A stretch of DNA of 64,000 nt from Apiosordaria backusii. Lineage: Eukaryota > Ascomycota > Sordariomycetes > Sordariales > Lasiosphaeriaceae. Under the pieces are notes generated by a model. That model was not told the origin of the DNA. It did not search any database and worked only from the letters and a program-made list of their open reading frames with translations. Both the position numbers and the translations under genes were made by a program. Positions 44,683-56,126 of the stretch are shown piece after piece. Within the stretch, counting starts at the first letter, position 1. Each line of letters opens with the position of its first letter. Where the stretch lies: the NCBI GenBank assembly GCA_030549205.1, contig JAUKTV010000014.1, positions 930,001 to 994,000 of the forward strand, written 5' to 3'.

Positions 44683-47065
44683 ATGGCGGATCCATCGAGC
44701 TTCGATCACACCACGGCTCTGACGATGGGTCTCTCGCCTGATCAGCGACAACGGGCCGTGCTCAGGCAGGCTGCTGGCATTCTTGCTGGTCTAGGACGAG
44801 GGCAACTCGCGGATGCTGTGTCAGATGTGTTGAACACTCCCATTTCTCTGAGAGAAGCTCTTCCTTGTGATTTAATCACAGAGGCAGGAAACAGGGCCCA
44901 CGATTCTGCGTCTATCACCACCCAGGCCAACCTCCACCTTGAGGTACTGGCATTAAATTCCAGCCTACTTCCCCAGCTTGACAGCGCCGACTTTCATTTC
45001 CAAGATGTGTTCGAGTTTGGGGACATGAGTCTCGCTGGCGCCACACCATGGAGTTCTACGGCCGCGTACTGGGGAGGTCTTGACATCCTTAACACAGGAG
45101 CGTTGCAGCCATCTACGACTATGCAGGGCCCTGAAAGCGACGAGGCGTCCTCGGAATCTTGGACACTCGTCTCTGTTTCCGATGAGATTACGCATACCGA
45201 GCTTCACGACCAAAGCAGCGCCTCAGATGATACACCACAGCTGCCAGTTCAGGCCCTCAGGACTACATCTCCATCTTTGGTTCATCGGTCTCGGGATCGA
45301 TCATACCGAGATACGCCAAGTGGTAACTACGGCCCTTCAATTTGGCACAGTGAAAATGCTGCTCATCTAACTAGCTCGGATCAATTTGAGAGGGCTAGGA
45401 TTCATCGAAAGTCGGCGAAGAAGGGAAGGCATGGACGTGCGAAAAGAAGGCCCTTCGCGGATCAAGTACAGAAGCAGCAGACGGCAGCCACACGTGAGAA
45501 CAAAGCCTGTATACGCTGCCATCTGCAACGCATTCGTGTAAGTTTGCCCAGATATCCCTGAAGCTTGGAATCTTTGTTGACAATCCCCATTTTCAGTGTT
45601 TTCCATCCGAGGAAGATCCTCAAGGGATTTGTTTGACTTGCCAGCTCGCAAGACCAACAATTTGTAGACTTCCATGCATTCGCTACAAAGTAACGGACGT
45701 GCCTCTCTTCAGAGACGGTTAGTAGGATATCTAATTTCTCTATCTCGTCATCCTGACCAACTCTCGAGTCTTCAGTGACTGACCAGCTCCCAGGCTCGAC
45801 TGACAGCTTCATTTGGACAAAGCGATGGTTGGGCAAAGGGCTAAAAGACATTGCCAAATGGGGTTCAGGAGACACGAGGCTCGTCACTCTCACTCAGGAG
45901 TATGGCGGAACCACAATCGAAGTTCTTGTCCGAAGGTTCCTTCCAACTACCGGAGACATCCTCGACTACTTCTGGACGACCATCTCTGGCCAGAAACAGG
46001 TCCTCGAGTGTGCTCCATTTGCAATCGTGGACTTGGAGCAACTCGGCAAGGAGTTAAAGCGCCATGTGAAAGAGTCTACATATCAGTACATCGTTGCCTT
46101 TACGACGGACAGAACAGCAGTTTTGAGTAAGACATTCTCAATGATAATACAGTCTGCTGAACGATCAAAGGCAAGTCGCCAACTCCACATTGCTTGCCGT
46201 TCATCATGAGTTCAATTGTACTGACCCTCGATCTCATTCAGGACATCGTGGTCCAAAAGCTCTTGCATCAAGTACTCGAGCTATGGGTTGCCAGCCGCCT
46301 CATCGAGAAACCTTGGCGGGTCAAAGGGCAAGAATTGCTAGATCATGTCTTGGACGACAACCACACCTTTTTCGATCCACAAAGCCCCTATTTCGGCCGA
46401 ATCCCAGTCACGCCCGTCATGGACACACAGCTAGACAAGGTAGTCATCAGAACAATCCTCCTCCCTCTAAAAAAGTCAATCCAGCGCAGTCTTCAGAGGC
46501 TTATCGAGGCAAACAAGGCCGAACATTGGTTCACAATCTACCTTTGCATCTTTGTGCTGCTGAGCAACTATGAGATCGCTACTCAACACGACCGTGGCTT
46601 TGCGATTCGGTACTCCAGAAAGGTGAGACACACACACACACATAAGGTGCTTCGGCCAGCTCTGCCAGAGCAACTGCTAAGCCCTGATGATAGGAACGCT
46701 TTTGCAACTATCCTCTCCTAGAAGGCTTTCACACTGGCGCAAAGACGCTTCTTGCTCACTTTCACTACTGCAACAAGGGAGGCGCGCCGTTTCAGCTTGA
46801 CTGGTCAAAACCTCATGCTGCCGTTCAGTGGGCAGATCTGAGCGATGACCAAGTTGCGTATATGAAAAGTCTTGTGGATACTCTTAAGCAAGAAGGTATA
46901 TGGTTTGAGGTCCTTTCTCCATCATATCTCAAGAGGCACTCGGCTAATGCATCACCGACAGGCCGAGACTTTGAAGAACTGAAGCGCTCGAGACACTATG
47001 AAGTGGATGGGTACCTTCTGTCTCAGTTGTTTGAGGGTGACTGGAAACCAGAATACATGCTCTAG
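44683..47065 (+). CDS. Zn(II)2Cys6 fungal transcription factor
   Basis: Exons 44683-45537, 45597-45717, 45776-46170, 46242-46622, 46694-46895 and 46962-47065 give 685 residues. The cluster C-x2-C-x6-C-x10-C-x2-C-x7-C lies at residues 276-308 and is split by intron 1 between the second and third Cys. The preceding stretch is basic (RIHRKSAKKGRHGRAKRRPF), the first 270 residues are Ser/Thr-rich, and the C-terminal half is helical (VVQKLLHQVLELWVASRLIE), ending in a QLFEGDWKPEYML tail shared by a family of internal-cluster factors. It should bind DNA in the nucleus; the target is unknown. Intron 3 (46171-46241) has a GC donor (AAG|GCAAGT). The last intron (46896-46961) is 66 nt, in frame without stop, and may be retained. 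Confidence 0.88.
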
Positions 47066-47849
47066 TAAAGGAAAAGAGGGTGACGTTTCATTTCATGGGT
47101 TGGAAGGTGCGAGGATGGTGGAGCCAGTTGCAGATTTGGAGAGCTCCCTTATAACTTGACAGTATGTCGACTCGTTGGGCACACAAGATCCATGCTGTGA
47201 TCTCCGGCGGCCGCTTGTAGGCAGACTTCTCGACTTGGTTGTATTTCTGCATACTAACAGAACAACTGTAAACTATTGGCGGAATCAGTTTGTAGCTAGC
47301 TTGTGTCGAACGCTAGCTATTCGCGCCATTGGAGTAAATGAAAGACGGTTACAAGAATTGCCTGCTGCTGGCGTATAAGCAGCGCGCTTGTAGAAAGCGA
47401 AGCTGCACCTGAAGTTTTCCTGCTGCAGGCTCCGGTTGGGGGCTTAGGGCTGCGTCCGAGGCCTATTCCAGCGGCAAGCAGCCAACCAGCCGTATTCTCG
47501 AATCGTATCCCCCTATGATTACCAACAAAGGATTTATTGTATCATAATACAACACAGGGAATATCCCTCCTTGCCATCTTACTGAAATACAGTGATATAT
47601 GCGCAAAGTTGGTTGAACAAAACCGAAGCAGCACTAACAGATACACATAACAACGCTGTTTAAGCGTTAGGGAATAACTTATACGCATATCTATGTCGTG
47701 GCTAGGCATATCTGTGTCTTCGCTAGGCATGCCTCTGTCATTAATAGCTATCAAGTAAACCGCTGTGCATCTCATACCGTCTAACCCACCTCCTTACCAA
47801 CGTGCAAAACCCATCACACATCATCTTTAGAGTCTGCCCTTCTCATTCC
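47066..47849. other. Intergenic, no gene seen
   Basis: About 780 bp between the convergent Zn2Cys6 and HNH genes. Its right half is AT-rich compared with neighbours. Nothing coding was recognised. Confidence 0.55.
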
Positions 47850-49440
47850 TCATACCCTGCCTCTGGGTTCGGACCAGGCTCGTGGGTTATGGCCCTCATC
47901 CATTTCCTCAAAATAATCACTCAGTCCACTCATGTCGAGCAGTTGACACATCACCCACCTCATTTCCCAAGCCCGTACCGCCTTGTGCACATGTGATTTC
48001 TCAACAACATGCTCAAACACATGCCCCGTCAGAACCGCCCGGCCATTGCTCCTCAAAATCAAGCTGGCCCCCGTCCCGTACTTTGGATCCTGGCTCAAAG
48101 TCGGCAGAACTGGGAGGGGGTGCCGACAGGCTGCCGGCGCCACGTGTCCGCGACAGGTGTCCTCGAGTTGCGAAAACTTGAGTTCTCCCTCGACATCGAC
48201 AAGATGCGTATACCGGCCAGGCACCAGCTTCCTGAGTCTTCGTACAGGAAGATGGTGGAACCGGAGCCGGATAATCGTCAAGTTGCTATCCTCTGGATGA
48301 GGTTTCTGGTCCATGTACTTTAGTGCAAACTGGCGGTCTTTCCACTTCTGACGGCAACGTGGCTCCATGAAAACAATGTTCCAAGCCTTGTCAACGTCTT
48401 CGGCGAAGTCCTTTACCCAGTCATCCACGTCTACACCGAACCACTTGACTGTCGACCCACGAAAGGCCCTAACTGTTTGCAGTCGGTGAAATTCACTGCT
48501 GGTTGCACGGAAGGGAAAGATGTACGCGACTTCGACACAGTCAAGTCCGGTTATCATGCAGTTGGGCTGGCGCTGGATAACCCTGGCCTAGACACGGGAT
48601 TGTAAGCTTCGTGTTTTGTTTTGTGAAGAGGATGAAAATAGAACTTACCTCGCCAGCAAAAGTCTTGTTACGAGACACTTCTGTCGTATCCCAATATGGC
48701 GATATCGGTGCCACATACCTTTTCCCCGAGACTGCCGAAATTTCATTAGACTTTGAACTATGGTTGACAACGATGTAAAACTTACAGAAAAGAGAAAGGG
48801 CATAGATTTGAAAGCTTCGGTTGCCAAAGTTCCGGAAGTGGTGCCTCCTTCTTCGAGCCTCTTCTATAGGTTTCGCGAGGTCCTTCTTCAACTCGTCGAT
48901 ACACTCCTGCGGCACGACCATCAAGAGTGAATAATGCCATGCACTTAGTTTAACGGCGTTGTTACCGCTGTCTGGGAGGTTGGAGATGTCTGAGTTCACA
49001 AACATCAGGAGTTCTTGGATCGTTCGGTGCCTCTGCCGCGCTTGCTCAAGTTCAGCATCGTAGTCAAACTCGCTGGCCTCAACTTTCGAATCCATGTTGA
49101 GGGTAGTGTTGAGCAGCTCTTTGTCGCCCTTCGTGGTATGCCGGCTAACGTAAAACTTGTGTAACTTGGCCTCGAGCTCTTGAAGCTTTTTATCCCGTCG
49201 AGTCATGGGTTTTCCAACGCTGGTATTGACATTCTGTGCAGCCTCACGACTCTTTTGCGCCTCGTTTGGGTCCGTGACGATTGTGAATCCTTCCAAGTCT
49301 TTCTCGATTACGGAATCGAGCATGACCTCGAGAAACTTAATCTCGTCTGCGCTAGTATCGGGACTGTTATAAAAGCTGTATAACTGAGCACGCAGCTCTC
49401 GCAGACTGTCATCCCAGATGGGGACGGTAATCGAAGCCAT
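47850..49440 (-). CDS. HNH-type domain protein with coiled-coil N-terminus, degenerate motif
   Basis: Exons 49440-48786, 48731-48649 and 48587-47850 join in phase to 491 residues. Residues 1-220 are helical and charged (LRELRAQLYSFYNSPDTSAD, KLQELEAKLHKFYVSRHTTK). Near residue 250 comes VIQRQPNCMITGLDCVEVAY, 'IFPFRATSSEF', which matches the fungal HNH_2 pattern C-x-(V/I)-TG...AAHIFPF. The usual His before IFPF is Tyr here, so nuclease activity is doubtful. The C-terminal half contains WNIVFMEPRCRQKWKDRQFA and LVDVEGELKFSQLEDTCRG. This family is abundant and expanded in moulds, function unknown. Its start lies beside an AT-rich island with inverted flanks. Confidence 0.82.
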
Positions 49441-50764
49441 TGTCCGTGTTTTCGGAAAGTCCAGTGGCGTTGATCGAGTTTTGCGTTACTTGTATGAAGA
49501 ATAGTCGAAGTAAAGCTTGAAAAGAATGCAGAGATGTTGGGAACTGAAGTCTGGAGAGGCTTATCTCAGGTTCAGACTTCCATTCAAGGCGACCGGTGGG
49601 GAGGGCCCACTGCGTGGGTGTGGCTGGCCAGCCACAGGGCCCACATGTTGAAGAAGAACGCCTTTGAATGCAGTCTGAGTGCAAAACGCAGAGGTAATCG
49701 GCATCTACGTAACGTTTTGGGGTATATTAAATATTCAACCACCACCTTCTTAACACTACAACGTCGTATGATTACATTAAAAGTATACTAAAGATGCCTG
49801 AAATCAGGACTTTCTTATGGTATAATTTTTATTTCCGTACAGTAAAGATAATGTTAGATGGTAAACTTAAACGAAAAGAAATATCTCTGCAACATCACAT
49901 TTAAAGACAACATTATACTTCACGATAGTTAAATTCTTTCAAGACCTATACCAAATTAAAGCCCTGATTCAGCTCATCTTCAGGGCCCTATTTACAAGCC
50001 TTTCAAGCCTAGCCACGCAGGTAATATATGGTAGTATTGTAGGTATAGGTACATATATTAGGATATTTGAATGCCTTATTGTTAGCCGGCCTAAGTGATA
50101 TTAAGATGAGAAGAAAGCCCTTCCTTTAACGATTAAAATGTACCTTTCAGATCCTAATTCGGCCTTATATTGGTAGTAAAGTGGGTAGTTGAATACTGTA
50201 CGACTGTTGCGTAGATCCCTATCCAACCTGCAAAACGCTCTCAGACCAGTGACTGGCAAATCCTCCCTCTGAAATAAGTGGGCCCACCAGCCACACCCAC
50301 CACAGCCTTTGCCAGGCGCTGGGTCTGAAACTGAGATAAGGAGAGGCTGGAAAATGAAGTTGTGGGTGGCGAGTGTCGGGTGCTGAAAGTTTGGCGGGAG
50401 ATTGAATTTTGTGCCTGCTGTCTACCTTATCAAGTGCCCACATCATAGGTGGGAAGGAAGCAACCATTCGAGCACTGCTAGGTTAGGCAAGAGCAAGTTA
50501 CCACCCTTCATATTTCAATGGGCCCTTTCCCGAGCAGCCCTCATACAGATATACATACAGCAACCACCACCGCCGCCACCTCTCACCATCAAGCCTACAT
50601 GTCTTGTAACTACATCAAACAAATGCAAATCAAATGTAACTCGCCCAGCCATATCGCTTGCGTCGACTTCATTCCAAAAAACACTAATGCAATGCAAAGC
50701 CAACTCCACTCCCCTATGATGTAAACCCCTTCGAACTCTTTTCTATCCCCTATCCCCCAGTACT
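49441..50764. other. Intergenic containing an AT-rich island
   Basis: No gene. The centre (about 49690-50190) is strongly AT- and TA-rich. The inverted flanks are listed separately. Confidence 0.65.
49553..50347. mobile_element. AT-rich island with inverted flanks, possible RIP-degraded element
   Basis: The left flank has gtgggtgtggctgg (49614-49627) and cttatctcaggttcagac (49560-49577). The right flank has their reverse complements ccagccacacccac (50287-50300, perfect) and gtctgaaactgagataag (50323-50340, one mismatch), in mirrored order. Between them the sequence is TA-rich and without open frames. This fits a small inverted-repeat transposon remnant or a duplicated promoter segment decayed by RIP-like C-to-T change. 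Target duplications were not found. Confidence 0.5.
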
Positions 50765-53700
50765 CTATGATCTACCAATACCAAGCCCAACCTGCCCCGG
50801 CATGGCATTATAACCAATCCCACCTCCCCCGCCCGAACTCACCGGCGCAGAAGGCATCGTATTCGTTCCAGTCCTCTCTCTCATCCTCCGGCCTTCCATC
50901 AGACCTCTTAATCCCCGCTTCTGCAATCCGATAACGCTGCTCAAGTCACCAGTCCATGGCTCTCGCCCTGTTCCTCGCTCGCTGTCCATCTCTGAGCTCC
51001 ACTCGCTTCCCACGCTGGTGGTGGCGCTCAGCTCATCGCTAGAAGGCCGGGCACCAGGTACCGAAGTGCTGATCTTGAGTGCAGCAGTACGACGACCAGA
51101 AAGTCCGCTCGTGGCCGAATCGGCCTCGCTACCGACAAAGCTACTGTTGCTTGGTTGACCATCAGGTCCAAGCAGGGCGTCAAGACCGGCCGAAACGGGA
51201 AAGAAGTTGGGGTTGAGAGAGCCGTCGATGCCGCGACCGCCCCCTGCCGCCATGGCGGTGGCGTTGAAGACGGCAGCTGCGTTTCGGCTGTCGAGAAGGC
51301 TGTGAAGACGTTCAATCACGGCCTCGAGGAGTCCGTCTATCCGGTATGGTCGGGCAATCTGCAAAAGACTGCAAAGAATTTGAGGTGTGCAGAGCGGCGA
51401 AGAGGGCGCAGGTAGGCTTGAAGTGTACAGGAAGTGAAGCAGAGCCTGAACGGTGAGATATGTGTGAGGCAGATACAAGCATCTTGGTCGACTATTTGGC
51501 GGAAGAGTGCGTGGTGTTGGCGCTGTGTTGATAGCGGCAAGATCTACAGGCGGAGAGGAGACGCCAGAGATGGATGAGCCGGTTGTGCTTGCTGCGAGAG
51601 TGGTACTACTTGACGAGAATGATTGTCCGGGGCGCTGGCCCCCCTGAGCTGAAACTGAGTTGGACCTCAAGGTGGCGGCATCACTGCCATCTTGCATCGC
51701 CGTGCCTTCTCGTAGGAGCTGAACAAAATAGGGACCCCATCTCCTGGCGACAATCCTAGAGTTGATTGGTATTCTTTCACCGCCAATGCAGAGGATATCC
51801 ATATCAGCCAGCTCTCTCAACGCCAAGGCCTTCTCGCCAAGCTCTTCGGCAGTACGACTGTGATACCTTCCACCAGCCGTAACACCCGCTTTGCGAGACA
51901 AGCTAAGCCCCGGCCCGGTATAAGGGCTGCTGGCACTGACAAAGCCGCTCATCGGCGCTGTCTTCCGAGGATTGTCATAGAAACCGAATGCTTCGAGCTC
52001 CACCATGCATACATTGCTAAAGTTGATCCTTCGGTGGTTGTAGTCATCGACCAGACTTCTTTTCCTATTGCCGAGGACCACAAAGGTATTGCGCCTGTTC
52101 CAAAGGACACCACGGTTCCAACTTCCCTGGCTGAACACGGCGCCGCCAGCGTCAATACGACTCCACGTCAGTGTTCGCAAATCCAATGCCCAGAGCGCAT
52201 ATTCTTGTTTCGAAGATGTGAGGTACGTGCCGCTCACGACAAAGTGGGTATCAATAACGCCTCCGTTGGGAAATCTAAGCCCTGGCGGGGTGTATGAGCC
52301 ACTCATTGGCCGCTCGCTAAGATGGCCATCGCTTGACCTGATTTGAAGCTCGAGCTTGACGTCGAGAAAATTGTAGTTGCTGTAGATGAGCATGCTGGAC
52401 CCAGCTTCCCGAGCCTCCAAACCAGCGCCACCAGTGTCTTGCCGAGCACCGTTTGGATATGTTTTCCCAACCTTGGCAGCAACCGAGGGCGGAAGGGGTG
52501 CAACAACACTCCTATATGCGCCGCAGCTCTTGCCCAGTGGTTGTGTTGAAACCCATTTCAAACTGCGCAGGTTGAACACGCTAATTTGCTCAATGTAGTG
52601 ATTGGCTGCATCTTGTCCTCCCACCACGATCATCTCAGCTCCTCCCGTACCATCAATGTTGATTCCGATACGACCCTCGTTTGGATTCCCGCTTGATGGG
52701 TTGTGCTGCAGGGCCGACAGAGGCGCTCTGTGGGAAGCAAATGTGGCGGATGATGGCAGGATGCAGGCGCAGTGCGCATAACGGCCTTGCGGGGCATCCT
52801 GTGTCGGAATGTAGGTCCATTTTTTGGTCGGTATGTCGTAAATGTAGATATCCGACATGACTGTGACCTCGGGCTGTTGGTCTTGGGGTATCGCATTATT
52901 TTTTTGGTTTGTAGTTGGAGACATGCCGCCGTAGCAGACCATTTTTGTATCACCAAGTGCACACATCGAGTGAAAGTAGCGAGGCGGAGGAATATCGCCA
53001 GTCGTTTCCAATTTCGTCCAGTGCCGACGGATCAAATCCAGTTCGTAGAGGTCTGCCGTTAATGGGGCTGGCCTACTCCTTGACAGTATCCTGCCACCAA
53101 AAACGTAGAGTTTATCACCCAACACTGTAGTTGTTGCGCCAACAAGCGGATGGGGCTCCCGACCTGTGGTTCGATGTACATTACACATCAAGCCAGACAA
53201 GTGCGCAGAGGGCCCAGCTGGGCCGCCTGTGGTTCCCCCGACAGCACCCCTCGACTGTCCCGAGCTGGGGGAAGGCCCCGCAGAAAGAGGGCCATTACTT
53301 CTCGGTGTCAGATTATCACCTCGCTCCTCTGGTCCATCTTGCCTTGGTCCATGATTTTGACCCCCATTCATATTCATGTCTTGAGGATGGCTGTCTCCCT
53401 GTGGTCTCATGTAAAGGCCGCCAGCCTGTTGTTCCGCAGATGACGTCGAGTCCATTGTACCAGGCCTACGATCTTCTTCAGTAGTGTCTGCGTCCAGAAT
53501 CGTCGCTAGGCTTCCCTGGGTCGGGGGGTGAGCCAACGGGGTCAGTGGGGATGCTGGAGAAAGCTGTGGCGGGGGTGGTTCGGGCAGGGGCTTCGAAAGA
53601 CTGTTCTGGAGGCTCAGATTACGAGCATGGTGCGACTGAGTAGGGCCAGCGCTTCTTGCTGGATTAGGATATTGTCCCGGGGTCGGCTGTCTCTCGATCG

Positions 53701-53950
53701 TGGGCGCAACTGGTTCCGAAGGCCGTCGAAGTCCAACAAGAGAGGGCTTCCGCGAGAGTCTCGGCCAATCGTCTCGCGTGGGCGCAACCTTTTTTATGCC
53801 GCGAAAGGCGGATGTGATAATGTCTGAGGGGGATTTGGAGGGTGAACGTTCGTCAGTCTCGGAGTCAGAGAAGCGGCTCAAGTCGTGAGGGCCGGCCTGC
53901 TGCTGTCCTGATGATTTACCGAATGTTAGCCCAAGTCCAGAACCCGACAT
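50765..53950 (-). CDS. ral2: RAL2-like Kelch-repeat/BTB protein
   Basis: An intronless frame; the first in-frame ATG at 53950 (MSGSGLGLTFGKSS) gives 1061 residues. The first 250 residues are Ser/Pro-rich. Residues ~265-650 carry Kelch repeats (HPLVGATTTVLGDKLYVFGG, 'PPPRYFHSMCALGDTKMVCY', QGRYAHCACILP, EMIVVGGQDAANHYIEQISV). A BTB-like domain follows, split by a Ser-rich insert (DMDILCIGGERIPINSRIVA, RWGPYFVQLLREG, then CLYLPHTYLTVQALLHFLYT and LLQIARPYRIDGLLEAVIER). This is the architecture of fission yeast Ral2, which acts with the Ras1 exchange factor in mating and cell shape. A role in Ras signalling here is by homology only. Confidence 0.9.
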   Translation of the reverse strand: MSGSGLGLTFGKSSGQQQAGPHDLSRFSDSETDERSPSKSPSDIITSAFRGIKKVAPTRDDWPRLSRKPSLVGLRRPSEPVAPTIERQPTPGQYPNPARSAGPTQSHHARNLSLQNSLSKPLPEPPPPQLSPASPLTPLAHPPTQGSLATILDADTTEEDRRPGTMDSTSSAEQQAGGLYMRPQGDSHPQDMNMNGGQNHGPRQDGPEERGDNLTPRSNGPLSAGPSPSSGQSRGAVGGTTGGPAGPSAHLSGLMCNVHRTTGREPHPLVGATTTVLGDKLYVFGGRILSRSRPAPLTADLYELDLIRRHWTKLETTGDIPPPRYFHSMCALGDTKMVCYGGMSPTTNQKNNAIPQDQQPEVTVMSDIYIYDIPTKKWTYIPTQDAPQGRYAHCACILPSSATFASHRAPLSALQHNPSSGNPNEGRIGINIDGTGGAEMIVVGGQDAANHYIEQISVFNLRSLKWVSTQPLGKSCGAYRSVVAPLPPSVAAKVGKTYPNGARQDTGGAGLEAREAGSSMLIYSNYNFLDVKLELQIRSSDGHLSERPMSGSYTPPGLRFPNGGVIDTHFVVSGTYLTSSKQEYALWALDLRTLTWSRIDAGGAVFSQGSWNRGVLWNRRNTFVVLGNRKRSLVDDYNHRRINFSNVCMVELEAFGFYDNPRKTAPMSGFVSASSPYTGPGLSLSRKAGVTAGGRYHSRTAEELGEKALALRELADMDILCIGGERIPINSRIVARRWGPYFVQLLREGTAMQDGSDAATLRSNSVSAQGGQRPGQSFSSSSTTLAASTTGSSISGVSSPPVDLAAINTAPTPRTLPPNSRPRCLYLPHTYLTVQALLHFLYTSSLPAPSSPLCTPQILCSLLQIARPYRIDGLLEAVIERLHSLLDSRNAAAVFNATAMAAGGGRGIDGSLNPNFFPVSAGLDALLGPDGQPSNSSFVGSEADSATSGLSGRRTAALKISTSVPGARPSSDELSATTSVGSEWSSEMDSERGTGREPWTGDLSSVIGLQKRGLRGLMEGRRMRERTGTNTMPSAPVSSGGGGGIGYNAMPGQVGLGIGRS

Positions 53951-56126
53951 GTCGTCCACACAGCTGTGCCGCACAGCTGGATACGGCGAGAGCTAGCAGC
54001 CAAGCGAGGGGGCTCTTTCGGAGAGAAGCGCGAAGCAGAAGAAGGTAAGCGGACACACGTCCGGCAACGCCTGGTTAAGGCCAGTACGAATAGAGGTGAA
54101 AATGCAAGTAAGTGCTGATGTAGGTTGGGGAGGAGAAGGTAGATAGCCAAGGCAAGTGACAAGGTGACGTGTCGAGCAGGGCAGATGCCAGGCTCGAACA
54201 ATGTGTGATCTGTTGGAGTGATGGAAGGGAAAACTCGGGCAAGTGGTTTGGAACGACCCGCCACGGAGGCACAGGCGAGGCGCGGTGAACACTGTCGGTC
54301 AACCAAAGGCTGGCGGTCCTGATCCCATTCGTGGAGTTTCGCTGACGGGGCCGGGGGCCAGGGGGCGGCTAGGAAGCCGTCGCCGGTCGGTCGGGTCTCC
54401 CTGGCTAGCAAACGCTCCCGGGACCTCGGGTGCCTTCTCTTGATTCGGATCGCAACACAGAGTAGCGACGAGGGACCTTGGTGGTTTCGTGGCATGTGCC
54501 ACTTGACCAGCCAGTAACAGCGAGGGGGTGGAAAGGGGTTGGATAGGAGAGGATGGACGGTGAGGTTGCAGGCAACAGAAAGATCTGTGTGGGGGGCTGC
54601 GATGAAATGCTGTCTAGCGCACAAAAAAGCTCTGGATACAAAATGACAAGGAGAGAAACTGGGGCATTTGCAATGGTGACGCCGCCACTGTAGCGATTTG
54701 ATGCTGGGCATGGAGAGGGTAGGGATAGCGACAGAGAGACGAGCACAAAGACCAGGAACGTACCTCTGGATCACGACGACGTGTGGATTTGTATGCAGCA
54801 CACACTGCCAGGCGAGGTTGCAGTGCTTAATTTCCGCGACAGGCCTGAATGGGGATGCGATTTGCGCGCGGTGAGTCGAGGTGTTGATAGGATGAAAGAG
54901 TTGAGCGTGATGTCCACCGCCTGCTCTTGGTGTGCAGTGGTGCGGTCCAGCGGTCTCGAGGGCACGGACTGGACGGGCGTTTGATCTCGTCGGTCGAGGT
55001 GGAGTTGAGTGTGAGCCTGAGCCCCTCACCTCTCACGGGGCGCAAGGCACAAGGCACAAGGTACGGGTATTGTCGTCTTTCTTCTCTACTCGCGCCGGCG
55101 GGCACACATCGGGGATGTAAGTGTGAGTCGATGCCGGGGTTGACACGAGGTTCTCTCACTTGGTTGGGCAGTTCCGGCAATTACGGGCGGTTCGATGATG
55201 TGCGCAGAATGGACGTTCGTGCATGATGGAGGGCCACAGCAGACACAAGCGACTCGACCGTCCGACGGGAGGCATTCGAGAATTGTGGGGATGCCACCAC
55301 CTCGTTGTCCGTGAACAAGGGGTCAAGTCTTTACGCACGGATCAGTCCGTGGTCTGGCAACTGTCCATGGTTAAGCGAGCCTCGTGCAGAAAACATGGCG
55401 GTCCAGACTTTCCAAATGTTGGGACGTTTGTTTCTTGAAAACAACCGACGACATATCGATCAATCAGGGCAGCCGTCAGCAAAACTGAAACATCTCAATT
55501 GGACTGTGTGGTGGTCAGAAACACCTCGATCGGGCCATTTTCACACCATCTTACCTGCAGTTGGCCAGCAAGTCTCCTAAATTTGCTCGGAAACCGTCCC
55601 AAAGAGGAAGGCCAACGCACGAATCAGCAGTGAGATTCGCAGTGACAGCCGCTTCTCGTCTGACATGCAGTTGTGATGAACCATGTGCTGTTCGCGGTTT
55701 GGATATCTCCTCAGCAAGGTCGGTGTTGAGCACCACCGGTTTTGAAACAGGATGCACGCAAAAAAAGGACCTTGATGGTTTAACATTGACCGCATTCCAG
55801 CATTCCATCAAAGATGGTGACATGGTTCGAGTCAGCCTACTGCACAAACACTTCCCGCTAACAAAGAATTGCAGTTTAAAAAAGGCTCATATTGCAAATG
55901 TTTGCTCTTAAGCAACAGCCTAGATTAAAGCACATGGCTTCAGTTGAAGCCCTACCAGCAGAATTCCCTTAGATCCCATATTCCCTGCCCATTCAAACGC
56001 CTGTCAACATTTCCTTGCCTTTTGATTCGGCGCCGGTTGTTTTGTTTTCCTGACTTCATTACATGCGTAGAGTTTCGATGTCATTGCCCCATTCCCAGAT
56101 ACTACACCCATTTCTTTTTTCACCAT
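53951..56126. other. Upstream region of the RAL2-like gene and 3' flank of the peroxiredoxin gene
   Basis: About 2.2 kb without a supported gene. A long minus-strand frame (55029-53926) overlaps the RAL2 start and has no motif; it is more likely 5' leader. No repeat was recognised. Confidence 0.55.

Noticed and set aside
53926..55029. Long minus-strand open frame upstream of the RAL2-like gene
   Set aside because: It overlaps the better-supported gene start in another frame, has no motif and looks like translated leader/promoter sequence.
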